Assembly: GCA_963825565.1 (NCBI GenBank)
Contig: CAWGTW010000006.1
Span: 62,001 to 126,000 of the forward strand
DNA length: 64,000 nucleotides
Reading direction: 5' to 3'
DNA from: JBFGCT01 sp963825565
GTDB taxonomy: Bacteria; Actinomycetota; Acidimicrobiia; Acidimicrobiales; Ilumatobacteraceae
The translations under genes were made by a program, and so were the position numbers. Of the stretch, positions 8,441 through 16,903 are shown piece after piece; the stretch's first letter is position 1; each line of letters starts with the position of its first letter. The notes beneath the pieces are model-generated. The model ran no database searches and had not been told where the DNA came from. It saw nothing but the letters and a program-made list of their open reading frames with translations.

Positions 8441-9529
8441 ATGGTCGACGAACGGATCAACCTGATCGTGCTGTTCGGCGGCGAGTCCGCCGAACACGAC
8501 GTCTCCTGCACCACCGCGGCGCACGTGCTGCGCGCCGCCGACACGGCGAAGTACGACATCACGCCGATCGGGATCTCCACGTCCGGCCAGTGGTCCCTCG
8601 CCGACGCCGCGGCAGCAGCGCTGGCCCGCGGACCGCACGAGATCCCGGGCCGCCTCGACCCGGCCGGCCGCTCGCTGTCGCCGACGCCGATGCTCGACGA
8701 GGCGGCGCGCAGCGCGCGGCGAACGGTCGTCCTGCCCCTGTTGCACGGCCCGTTGGGTGAAGACGGAACCGTGCAGGGCATGCTCGAGCTGGCCGATGTC
8801 GCCTACGTCGGCAGCGGGGTCCTCGGCTCGGCGGTGGCGATGGACAAGGCGATGGCCAAGCAGGTGCTCGCCGCCGCCGGGATCCCGCAGGCCCGCCACC
8901 GCGCCTTCGCCGAGCACGAGCTGACCGCCGGGCTGCCGGCCTCGCTCGCCGCCGAGCTCGGGCTGCCGGCGTTCGTCAAGCCGGCCAACATGGGTTCGTC
9001 GGTCGGCGTCGGCAAGGCGCACTCGATCGAGGAGCTGGGCGAGGCGATCCGCCATGCGCTGACCTACGACGAGATGATCGTCGTCGAAGAGGGGATCATC
9101 GGCCGCGAGATCGAAGTCGCGGTCCTCGGCAACAGCGCGCCCGAGGCATCGGTCGCCGGCGAGATCGTCCCCGGCGAGGAGTTCTACAGCTACGAGGACA
9201 AGTACGTCACCGACGGCGCCCAGCTGCTGATCCCGGCCCCGATCGGCGCCACCGCGATGGCCGAGGTCCGCGAGCTGGCGGTGCGCACGTTCCGCGCCCT
9301 GCGGTGCGAGGGGCTGGCGCGTGTCGACTTCTTCTACGAGCTCGACGGCGACGGCAACGGGCGCGGGTTCCTGTGCAACGAGGTCAACACGATGCCCGGC
9401 TTCACCCCGATCTCGATGTTCCCCAAACTGTGGATGCACTCGGGCCTGGGGTACGGCGAGCTGATCGACCGACTGGTCGACCTCGCCCTCGATCGCCACG
9501 CCCGCCGCCGCCGCAACACCAAGCGCTGA
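8441..9529 (+). CDS. ddl: D-alanine--D-alanine ligase
   Basis: ATP-grasp ligase joining two D-alanines, supplying the substrate of MurF. The 362-residue length is standard. Visible are NLIVLFGGESAEHDVS (about 7-22), LLHGPLGEDGTVQGMLE, the DKAMAKQVLAAAGIP segment, the ATP-binding FVKPANMGSSVGV, and the metal-binding C-terminus FLCNEVNTMPGFTPISMFP. The first substrate-binding Glu and the Ser-Val of the GSSVG loop are present. Encoded divergently from murF and convergent with tetR. Confidence 0.96.
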   Translation: MVDERINLIVLFGGESAEHDVSCTTAAHVLRAADTAKYDITPIGISTSGQWSLADAAAAALARGPHEIPGRLDPAGRSLSPTPMLDEAARSARRTVVLPLLHGPLGEDGTVQGMLELADVAYVGSGVLGSAVAMDKAMAKQVLAAAGIPQARHRAFAEHELTAGLPASLAAELGLPAFVKPANMGSSVGVGKAHSIEELGEAIRHALTYDEMIVVEEGIIGREIEVAVLGNSAPEASVAGEIVPGEEFYSYEDKYVTDGAQLLIPAPIGATAMAEVRELAVRTFRALRCEGLARVDFFYELDGDGNGRGFLCNEVNTMPGFTPISMFPKLWMHSGLGYGELIDRLVDLALDRHARRRRNTKR

Positions 9530-9563
9530 CCCCGCCCGAACTCGCGCGGCGGGACGCGGTCAG
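9526..9563. terminator. Possible bidirectional hairpin between ddl and tetR
   Basis: ctgacc (9526-9531) and ggtcag (9558-9563) pair, with an inner ccgcc/ggcgg pairing and a small bulge, spanning the 30-base space between the two convergent stop codons. There is no clear U-tract, as often in high-GC actinobacteria. Role as terminator is inferred from symmetry and position. Confidence 0.4.
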
Positions 9564-10153
9564 GGGGCCAGCGCCGCCCGCAGGTAGGAGCGCAGCTCAT
9601 CGCGCAGCCGTCGGAGGCCGGGCGGATCGGCGGTCCAACCGACCGCCCGCAGCGCCTCCGGTTCGGTGGCGATGCCGGTCACGGTCGCGTACCCGAGCGC
9701 GGCGATCAGCGCCGGGTCGCCCGATCGCAGCCTCCCGGCCTCCATCTCGGCGGCGAGGTACCCGACCGCCCGGTCGACGAGCGGGGCGACCGAGGCCCGC
9801 AGGCGGTCTGCCTGATCGGGTCGGAGGCGGTTGACCTCGCGCACCAACCCGAGCAGCGCCGGTCGACGGACCGCCGGGCGGAACACGGCACGCACGACGG
9901 CATCGATGCGGTCGAGTGGATCGTCCGGCGCGGCGCGCACGGCGGCATCGATCACCACGGCGAGCTCCGCGGCCGTCGCTTCGAGCACGCCGTCGACCAG
10001 TTCGTCCTTCGACGCGAACCAGTACAGCACCGTCTGCTTGCGCACGCCGACCTCCCGGGCGATCTCGTCGAGCGACACCGCGTCGACACCGCGGGTGCCG
10101 AACAGGTCGAGCGCCGCGTCGAGGACACGCTCCCGCGTCGATCGTTCCGTCAT
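9560..10153 (-). CDS. TetR-family transcriptional regulator
   Basis: A 197-residue regulator. The N-terminal helix-turn-helix is canonical: RVLDAALDLFGTRGVDAVSL then DEIAREVGVRKQTVLYWFAS (about residues 10-50). The C-terminal ligand domain has no recognisable specificity but contains a TetR_C-like segment with VREVNRLRPDQADRL. It is transcribed away from the acyl-CoA reductase operon at 10308. Two symmetrical DNA elements lie between them (10176-10216 and 10287-10302), so it probably represses itself and that operon, with an acyl-CoA or lipid as a plausible ligand (inference). Confidence 0.9.
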   Translation of the reverse strand: MTERSTRERVLDAALDLFGTRGVDAVSLDEIAREVGVRKQTVLYWFASKDELVDGVLEATAAELAVVIDAAVRAAPDDPLDRIDAVVRAVFRPAVRRPALLGLVREVNRLRPDQADRLRASVAPLVDRAVGYLAAEMEAGRLRSGDPALIAALGYATVTGIATEPEALRAVGWTADPPGLRRLRDELRSYLRAALAP

Positions 10154-10175
10154 CGGATCCCCACCCCTCCCGATC

Positions 10176-10216
10176 GCGTGATCATCTCGCGCGCACAGTG
10201 CGCAACTTGATCACGC
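10176..10216. promoter_or_regulatory. Nested inverted repeat upstream of tetR
   Basis: Outer arms gcgtgatca (10176-10184) and tgatcacgc (10208-10216) enclose an inner symmetric element gcgcac-a-gtgcgc (10191-10203); both are centred within one base of position 10196-10197. It lies 23 bases upstream of the tetR start. It is a candidate TetR operator or promoter-overlapping site. Confidence 0.5.
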
Positions 10217-10221
10217 ATTGC

Positions 10222-10275
10222 GAAGGAGGAAGAGCGGGAGGAGGAGGAGGAGGAGCGGGAGGAGGAGCGGGAGGG
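10222..10275 (+). repeat. Purine-rich gga-repeat tract
   Basis: A strand-asymmetric stretch of ggagga and ggagcg units with almost no pyrimidines lies between the two symmetrical elements, about 30 bases before the reductase start. It contains several Shine-Dalgarno-like ggagg words. Such tracts are prone to slippage and can form unusual DNA or G-rich RNA structure; function is unknown. Confidence 0.6.
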
Positions 10276-10286
10276 ATCGGGGGACA

Positions 10287-10302
10287 TCTACCAATTGGTA
10301 GA
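10287..10302. promoter_or_regulatory. 16-base palindrome, likely TetR operator
   Basis: tctaccaattggtaga is a perfect 16-base palindrome ending 5 bases before the GTG start of the reductase operon. A further half-site-like ggtaga follows at 10310-10315. Its size and position fit a TetR-family dimer site that would block transcription or translation start of the operon. Binding is inferred. Confidence 0.6.
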
Positions 10303-10307
10303 CGAAC

Positions 10308-12666
10308 GTGGTAGAACGGTCAACCGTGATTGCCGAATCCCTCCGGGGCAAGCGGATCGCGATCACCGGCTCGACCGGGTTCGTCGGCACCGCGCTGGTC
10401 GAGCGACTCCTGCGCAGCGTGCCGGAGTGCGAGCTGGTGCTGCTCGTCCGCGACGGGAAGCGGACGCCGGCTGCCAAACGCACGCAGCGGGAGATCCTCA
10501 AGAACGACGCCTTCGACCGGTTGCGCGAGCAGCACGGCGACGACTTCGGCCGTGCGATCGGCGCCCGGATCACGACCGTCGCCGGCGACGTGACCGTCGA
10601 CGGGTTGGGCCTGAGCCCGGACGACCGCGAGATCTTCACGCGCTGCGATGTCGTCATCCACTCCGCGGCGGCCGTCTCGTTCGACTCACCGCTCGACGCC
10701 GCGGTCGAGATCAACCTGCTCGGTCCGAGCCGGATCGCCGACCTGTGCAACGAGGTCGGGATCACCCCGCACCTGGTCGCCGTGTCGACCTGTTACGTCG
10801 CAGGCAACCGCCGCGGCAAGGCACCCGAGGCCCTGGTCAGCGACGGGCCGTTCGACGTCGGCATCGATTGGCGGTCGGAGGTCGCGGCGACCCGTCGCCT
10901 GCGCAGCGACCTCGACGCACAGAGCCGGGAACCCGACCGGCTCGTCCGGTTCCGCAAGGATGCGCGCACCGAGCTGGGCGCCGCCGGCGCGCCGGCGCTC
11001 GCCACCAAGACCGAGCAACTCCGCACGACGTTGGGTCCGCGACCAACTCGTCGCCGCCGGCCGGGCGCGGGCCGCGAGCGTGGGCTGGCCCGACGCGTAC
11101 GCCTTCACCAAGGCGCTCGGCGAGCAGGCGCTGACCGACGTCAAGGGCGCGGTCCCCGTCTCGATCGTGCGACCGTCGATCATCGAGTCGGCGCTCGCCG
11201 AGCCGAAGCCCGGTTGGATTCGAGGCTTCCGGATGGCCGAGCCGGTCATCATCTCCTACGCCCGCGGGCTGCTGCGCGAGTTCCCCGGCGTGCCCGAGGG
11301 GACCGTCGACGTCATCCCCGTCGACCTGGTCGTCGCGGCGATCATCGCCGTCGCCGCACTCGGTCCCGAGCAGGCGCCGCCGATCACCCAGGTGGCGTCG
11401 GGCGGGATCAACCCGCTGAAGTACCGGACGATGGTCGACAGCGTCAGCAACTGGTTCCTCGAGCACCCGCTCTACGACGCCAAGGGACAGCCGATCGTCG
11501 TGCCCGAGTGGGACTTCCCCGGCCGCGGCCGCGTCCAAGCCCAGCTCTCGCGGGCCAAGACCCTGCTCACCCGCTCCGAGCAGGTGCTCCAGGCGCTTCC
11601 CCTGCGCGGCAGGCAGGCCGAGTTCACCGCGACCCTGGAGACGCGCCGGATCGAGGTCGAGCGTGCCCTCGAATACGTCGAGCTCTACGGCCTGTACACC
11701 GAATGCGAGGCGATCTATCAGGTCGACAACCTGATGGCGATCTGGGACCGGCTCGACGAGCACGACCGGGCGGCGTTCAACTTCGACCCCCGGTCGGTCG
11801 ACTGGGTGCACTACGTCACGCAGATCCATCTCCCGTCGATCATCCAGCACGCCCGGGTCAAGACGACGCCCGGCGCGTCGCGCTCGGTCGACCGGATGAC
11901 GAGGATGCGCAAGCAGGTCCTCGACCCCAAGCGCCACATCGCCGCGTTCGACCTCGAGAACACGCTGATCTCCTCCAACGTCGTCGAGAGCTACTCGTGG
12001 CTCGCGACGCGCCGGCTCAACACGCCCGAACGGGTGCGCTACGTGCTGCGGACCCTGACCGAGGCGCCGGGGCTGCTGCGGCTCGACCGCCGCGACCGCA
12101 CCGACTTCCTGCGCCACTTCTACCGCCGCTACGAGCACGCCTCGGTCGACCAGATCGAGCAGGACGCGCGCGAGATGCTGACCCAGCTGATCCTGACCAA
12201 GGCCTTCCCCGCAGGTCTGCGCCGCGTGCGCGAGCACCGGGCGCTCGGCCACCGGACGATCCTGATCACCGGCGCGCTCGACTTCGCGGTCGCCGGGCTC
12301 GCACCGCTCTTCGACGAGATCGTCGCCGCCGAGATGAGCGTGCGCCCCGACGGGACCTACAGCGGGGAGATGAAGACCGTCCCGCCGACCGGCGAGGCCA
12401 GGGCGCAGATCCTGGCCGAGTACTGCGAGGCCGAGGGCCTGCGTCTCGACGAGAGCGTCGCGTACGCCGACTCGTCGTCGGACCTCCCGCTGTTCGAGGC
12501 GGTCGGGTACCCGGTCGCGGTCAACCCCGAGACCCGGTTGGCGGCGATCGCCCGCAAGCGAGGCTGGCTGGTCGAGCAGTGGACCAAGGCCGACGGCGGC
12601 CCGCGCCCCAAGCTGCCAATCGGGGAGTTGATGGTCGAACGCGAGCGACGCAGGACGTTCGCATGA
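10308..12666 (+). CDS. Fatty acyl-CoA reductase (SDR) fused to HAD-IB phosphatase, one frameshift
   Basis: The N-terminal half is an extended SDR of the NAD-binding-4/acyl-CoA reductase group: KRIAITGSTGFVGTALVERL (about 15-34), DVVIHSAAAVSFD, and after the break DAYAFTKALGEQAL, holding the YxxxK-type active site, and VSIVRPSIIESAL. The C-terminal ~230 residues are a HAD-IB phosphatase: FDLENTLI (motif I, with Glu where the usual second Asp stands), ILITGA (II), a Lys in MKTVPPTG (III) and YADSSSDLPLFEAVG (IV). The two open frames meet at about 11030-11033, where one extra T splits TEQLRTT from WVRDQLV; restored length is about 785 residues. It would reduce acyl-CoA or acyl-ACP and dephosphorylate a small phosphate, possibly in lipid synthesis. 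It opens a coupled operon. Confidence 0.85.
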
Positions 12667-12806
12667 CCCCGGCACCGCCAGCCGGCCGCAGCACCCGGAC
12701 CGCCCGCACCGACGCCGCGAACCTCACCCGGCGCGACACCCCGACCGCGGCAGCCGACCATGGGTCGGCCATTCGGCAGGCCGAGCGCAGCGCGGCACGA
12801 ACATGA
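12663..12806 (+). CDS. Possible 47-residue coupled small ORF
   Basis: The ATG overlaps the reductase stop by ATGA (12663-12666), and its own TGA overlaps the next gene's ATG by ATGA (12803-12806). The product MTPAPPAGRSTRTARTDAAN continues polar and Ala/Thr/Arg-rich, without a fold, signal or membrane segment. It matches no family I know. The double overlap makes translation through it plausible, perhaps only to couple the flanking genes. It could also be spacer DNA. Confidence 0.35.
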   Translation: MTPAPPAGRSTRTARTDAANLTRRDTPTAAADHGSAIRQAERSAART

Positions 12807-13979
12807 GGGCGTTGCGGATCAGGCGCAACGTCACCAGGTTCGGCATGGCGCGCGTCGTGTCGGGCGTCTCGCCCAGCGGCGCGGCGCGGCTCGGGCCACT
12901 CGAGTACCGGACCTTCGACGACCCCGAACGCCCGGGCGACGGCTGGCACCGCGTCAACACACGGCTCACCGGCATCTGCGGCTCGGACCTGTCGCTGGTC
13001 GAGGGACACGCGTCGTCCTACTTCGACGATTGGGTCAGTTTCCCATTCGTGCCGGGCCACGAGGTCGTCGGCACGCTCGACGACGGCACCCGGGTCGTGC
13101 TCGAACCGGTGCTCGGCCACGAGGCGCGGGGCTTCCCACCGCCGTTCGCCGGCGCCGCGCCCGGCGATGGCGACGACTACGCCCACCTCGCGAGCAGGCG
13201 CGCTCGAGCCGGGGATCCAGACCGGCTTCTGCTGCTCGACCGGCGGAGGCTGGGCACCGTGGTTCTGGGCCCACGAGTCGCAGCTCCACCGCATCCCCGA
13301 CGACCTGACCGACGAGCGGGCCGTACTCGTCGAACCGTTCGCCGGCGGCATCCACGCGGCGCTCCTCGCCGCGCCGGTCGTCGAGCGAGCGACGGCGCCG
13401 GTCGTCTCCGTGCTCGGCGCGGGAACGATGGGCCTGGCGGCGATCGCCGGTCTGCGGCGATACGTCCCCGGCGTGCGCATCGTCGTCGGCGCCCGCTACG
13501 CCCACCAGCGCCAGCTGGCGGCCGATCTCGGCGCGGACGTCGTCGTGGAGGCGGCCGATCTCGATCGGGCCGTGCGGCGTGAGGTCGGATGCCACGTGGT
13601 CGGCGACCAGCTGTCGTCGGGTGCCCACGTAACGATCGATGCCGTCGGGTCGAGCGCGTCGATCGCCGACAGCCTGCGGATCACCCGACCCCGCGGGCGC
13701 GTCGTCCTGCTCGGGATGCCCGCCGACGTCACGCTCGACCTGACCGGGCTGTGGCACCGCGAGACCGAGCTCAAGGGCGCCTACACCTACGGCACCGAGA
13801 CGCTCCCCGACGGCGAGCGCGTCCGGACCTTCGAGCTGGCGCTCGACACGGTCGTCGCCGTGCGCGCCGAGCGGCTGCTGTCGGCCACATACCGGCTCGA
13901 CGACCACGCCGACGCCATCGCCCACGCCGCGACGGCCGGTCCCCGCGGCGCGATCAAGATCGCCTTCGACCTGCGGTAG
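12803..13979 (+). CDS. Zinc-binding alcohol dehydrogenase (MDR), one frameshift
   Basis: Medium-chain dehydrogenase/reductase. The N-terminal GroES-like domain has ICGSDLSLVEGH with the catalytic-zinc Cys, and PFVPGHEVVGTL with the His-Glu pair. After the break come TGFCCSTGGGWAPWF, LTDERAVLVEPFA and the Rossmann loop VSVLGAGTMGLAAIAG. The frames join at about 13195-13197 by removing one base, giving HLASGALEPGIQTG. Restored length is about 391 residues. A four-cysteine structural zinc loop is not evident. The enzyme probably interconverts an alcohol and an aldehyde or ketone with NAD(P); with the acyl-CoA reductase upstream, fatty aldehyde/alcohol is a reasonable guess. It is coupled by ATGA to the small ORF before it. 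Confidence 0.86.
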
Positions 13980-14096
13980 ATGATGCGTCTCGATCAACTC
14001 CGCTCCACGCCGGCACCAGGGCCGGTCCCGCGCGCCGGCGACGCTCCCGTCGCCGGGCCGCTCGACGCTCGACCTTCGCCGAAAGGGTGGTTCTGA
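13980..14096 (+). CDS. Possible 38-residue peptide coupled to the LarA-like gene
   Basis: An ATG directly abuts the dehydrogenase TAG, and the frame ends in TGA sharing its A with the ATG of the next gene (tgatg at 14094-14098). The product begins MMRLDQLRSTPAPGPVPRAG and ends PSPKGWF; it is Pro/Ala/Gly-rich. It fills exactly the space between two genes. It may be a leader, a coupling ORF or a real peptide. No known precursor-peptide signature is seen. Confidence 0.4.
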   Translation: MMRLDQLRSTPAPGPVPRAGDAPVAGPLDARPSPKGWF

Positions 14097-15683
14097 TGCC
14101 CCGTCCAGGATTCGTACTCGACGTCGATCGGTCGACACCGCCGACGCTGTTCTGGCGCGGCGAGGGGTTCAGCCTCGAACGCCTGCCCGCCGACCGCAGC
14201 CGCATCATCTACCCGCCCGAGCCGCTGGCGGGGCTCGACGACCTCGACGGACGCATCCGCGATGCCCTGCTCCACCCGCTCGACATGGAGCCGCTGCCTG
14301 CGCTGCTCGGGCCGGACATGAAGCTGACGATCTGCTTCGACGACGCCAGCCTCTCGCTGCCCAAGATGCAGCGCCCGGACAACCGCCAGCGGATCGTCGA
14401 GGCGGTGCTCGACATGGCCGCCGCCGCCGGGGTCGACGACGTCCACATCATCGCCGCACTCGGCCTCCACCGGCGGATGCATGAGTACGAGCTGCGCCAC
14501 GTCCTCGGCGACCGGGTGGTCGACGCGTTCTTGCCCCGCGGCACGCTCTACCAGCACGACGCCGAGGACGCCGACAACCTGACCGTCATCGGCGAGACCG
14601 ACCACGGCGAGATCGTCGAGATCAACAAGCGGGCCGCAGAGTCCGACCTGGTCGTCTACGCCAACGTCAACCAGGTGGCGATGGACGGCGGGTGGAAATC
14701 GCTGACGACGGGGCTGGCGTCGTACCGCTGCCTCAGCCACCACCACAACCCCGAGTCGCTCCAGAACACCCGAAGCCTGATGGACCGGCACCACTCGGCG
14801 CTGCACCACAGCATCTGGCGCATGGGGACGGTGCTTCGCGACCAGGGGCCGAAGATCTTCCAGATCGAGACCACGATCAACACCCAGGCGTTCCCCGACA
14901 CGTTCGGCTTCCTGTCGAAACGAGAATGGGAGTGGACCGCCAAGGACCGCGCGCTGTTCGTCGCGACCGTCGAAGTCGCTGCAGCGCACACCGACCCGCC
15001 TCGCCCGCAAGATCTTCCACTCGATCGAATCGCCGTACCGAACGACCAGCGTGCAAGCCGGTTTCACCGAGACCGTCCACGAGGTCACGCTGCAGAACGT
15101 CTACCAGCAGCACATCGTCGAGGTCGAGGGGCAGACCGACATCTTGACGATCGGCATCCCGTTCATCAGCCCCTACAACCCCGAGTCGATCATGAATCCG
15201 ATCCTGGTCATGTGCATGGGGCTCGGGTACCTGTTCAACATGTACCGCGGCAAACCGCTGGTGAGAGAGGGCGGGGTCGTGATCATGACCCACCCGACCT
15301 ACGCCGAGTTCCACCCGGTCCACCACCCGAGCTACATCGACTTCTACGAGCAGGTGCTCCCCGACACGACCGACCCGGCCCAGATGGCGGTGAAGTGGGA
15401 GCAGCAGTACGCCGAGGACGAGTGGTACCGCCACCTGTACCGCACGAGCTACGCCTACCACGGCGTGCACCCGTTCTACGCCTGGTACTGGGGGGCGCAC
15501 GGCCGGCAGCACGCCGGCAAGGTGATCATCGTCGGCGGCGACCCGACGGCGGTGCGCCGGATCGGGTTCACCCCCGCGTCGACGATGAACGACGCGTTCG
15601 AGATCGCCAGCGACGTCGTCGGCCGCTCCCCCACGATCAGCCACCTCCACGTGCCCGGCGTCCTCGTCGCCGACGTCAAGTGA
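14096..15683 (+). CDS. LarA-like DUF2088 protein (nickel-pincer racemase family), one frameshift
   Basis: The protein resembles lactate racemase LarA (DUF2088), whose founding member binds a nickel-pincer nucleotide. It shows TICFDDASLSLPKMQRPD, the His-rich IIAALGLHRRMHEYE, YANVNQVAMDGGWKSLTTG, a histidine-dense SHHHNPESLQNTR and, in the second part, TVHEVTLQNVYQQ, GIPFISPYNPESIMNPI and HGVHPFYAWYWG. The frame breaks between about 14970 and 14995; deleting one base gives ATVKSLQRTPTRLARKIFHS. Restored length is about 528 residues, longer than typical LarA (~425), so it belongs to a divergent subgroup with unknown substrate. No larB, larC or larE cofactor genes are in view. An aagg purine stretch precedes the ATG. 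Confidence 0.83.
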
Positions 15684-15737
15684 GCGCCGCGCGATGACCC
15701 CGTACGTCCGACCCCCACGACGCCGAACGAGCACGCG

Positions 15738-16773
15738 ATGACCCCGTACCTCCGGCGCGACCAGCGGCCCGACGGCAGCGGATCGGGGCTGCGCGGCGCG
15801 CAGCAGCTGGCCGGCGCGGTCGAGGGCGCCGTGCGCCGGGCGGCGCGGCCGCTGCGCCGCACCGGGTTCCCGTACCGGCGCCCGACCGTCCCGTCGGGAG
15901 TCGAGGTGCCGGCCGAGGCCCCCACCCTCGGCGCCGATTACGACACGGCCTGGGCGCGCACGCCGTTGGCCCGGTACGCGCGCAGCGCGATCACCGAAGG
16001 GCCGATGCGTGTGGCGGCGCGGCTGATCGCCAGCCCCGAGGTCTCCGGTGTCGATCGCCTGACCGACCTGATGCGGCTCGAGGAACCACCGCCGTTGATC
16101 TTCGCCCCGAACCACCACAGCCACCTCGACACCGGCCTGATGATCAGGGCGATCCCGATGTGCTGGCGCCGCGAGCTGGTGGTCGCCGCAGCCGCCGACT
16201 ACTTCTTCGACGCCCGGTGGAAGGCGGTGGTGTCAGCGCTCGCGCTGAACGCCATCCCGATCGAGCGCGGGGTGACCGGTCGCAAGGCGAGCGACCAGGT
16301 CCGTGGCCTGATCGCCGAGGGCCACAGCCTGATCATCTACCCCGAGGGCGGTCGCTCGCCCGACGGCTGGGGCCAGGAGTTCCGCGGCGGCGCGGCGTAC
16401 CTGTCCTCACGCACGGGGGCGCCGGTCGTCCCGGTGTTCATCGACGGGACGGGGGCGATCTTCGGCAAGGGGATGAAGCGGCCGAAGCCCGGCCGCACCA
16501 CGGTGTTGTTCGGCGTCCCGATCCGGCAGGAGGAGGGCGAGACCACTCGGCACCTCAATCGCCGCATCGAAGCAGCGGTCACGCGGCTCGGCGACGAGAC
16601 GCTCAACGACTTCTGGAGTGCGGGGCGGCGGGCCGCCTCCGGGCGCAACGCCGCGCTCGACCGGCCCCGAGTACAACGGGTGGCGACGCGAGTGGGCGCT
16701 CGCCGAGCACCGTCAACTCGGTGTCGCCGGGCTCCGCCGCCGCCAGCAGCGCCGCTGGCCGGACCTCGGTTGA
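15738..16773 (+). CDS. plsC: 1-acyl-sn-glycerol-3-phosphate acyltransferase-type enzyme, C-terminal frameshift
   Basis: A PlsC-family acyltransferase that would acylate lysophosphatidate or a related lipid at the inner membrane face. Catalytic motif NHHSHLD (about residues 125-131) fits NHxxxxD, and YPEGGRSPDGW (about 202-212) fits the EGxRS block. A long N-terminal extension precedes the domain. In the current frame the tail after FWSAGRRAASG becomes low-complexity. Removing one G at 16641-16643 restores PEYNGWRREWALAEHRQ and RRRQQRRWPDLG, stopping at 16773, which looks native. A 15-codon ATG mini-ORF (15694-15741) repeats the first bases of the gene and overlaps its start by ATGA. As last gene of the reductase/dehydrogenase/LarA-like operon it supports a lipid pathway. 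Confidence 0.88.
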
Positions 16774-16829
16774 GCGTTCACGCCCGGAGCGTTCACGCCC
16801 GGAGCGTTCACACACGGTGTCTGACACCC
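16772..16829. repeat. Three 15-base direct repeats followed by a short palindrome
   Basis: gagcgttcacgcccg occurs at 16772-16786 and 16787-16801, with a degraded third copy (16802-16816). Then comes ggtgtc-t-gacacc (16817-16829), an almost continuous inverted repeat. This directly follows the restored plsC stop, so it may be the operon end (terminator-like) or a regulator site for the lipoprotein gene at 16904. The same bases give a nonsense SVHARSVHAR tail in the unshifted plsC frame. Confidence 0.6.
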
Positions 16830-16903
16830 GGTGTTGACGGGCCGATGTGGTGGGTGCGTGACCCCGAACGGGGCGGCTGGCGGATCGGCGCGATGATGGG
16901 GGG

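Noticed and set aside
8411..9499. Upstream extension of the murF frame, giving a ~795-residue protein
   Set aside because: The extra part is antisense to ddl and has the Arg/Val/Asp-rich look of a shadow frame; ddl has all family motifs.
10837..12675. Long antisense frame over the reductase-HAD gene
   Set aside because: No family features; caused by high-GC codon periodicity on the sense strand.
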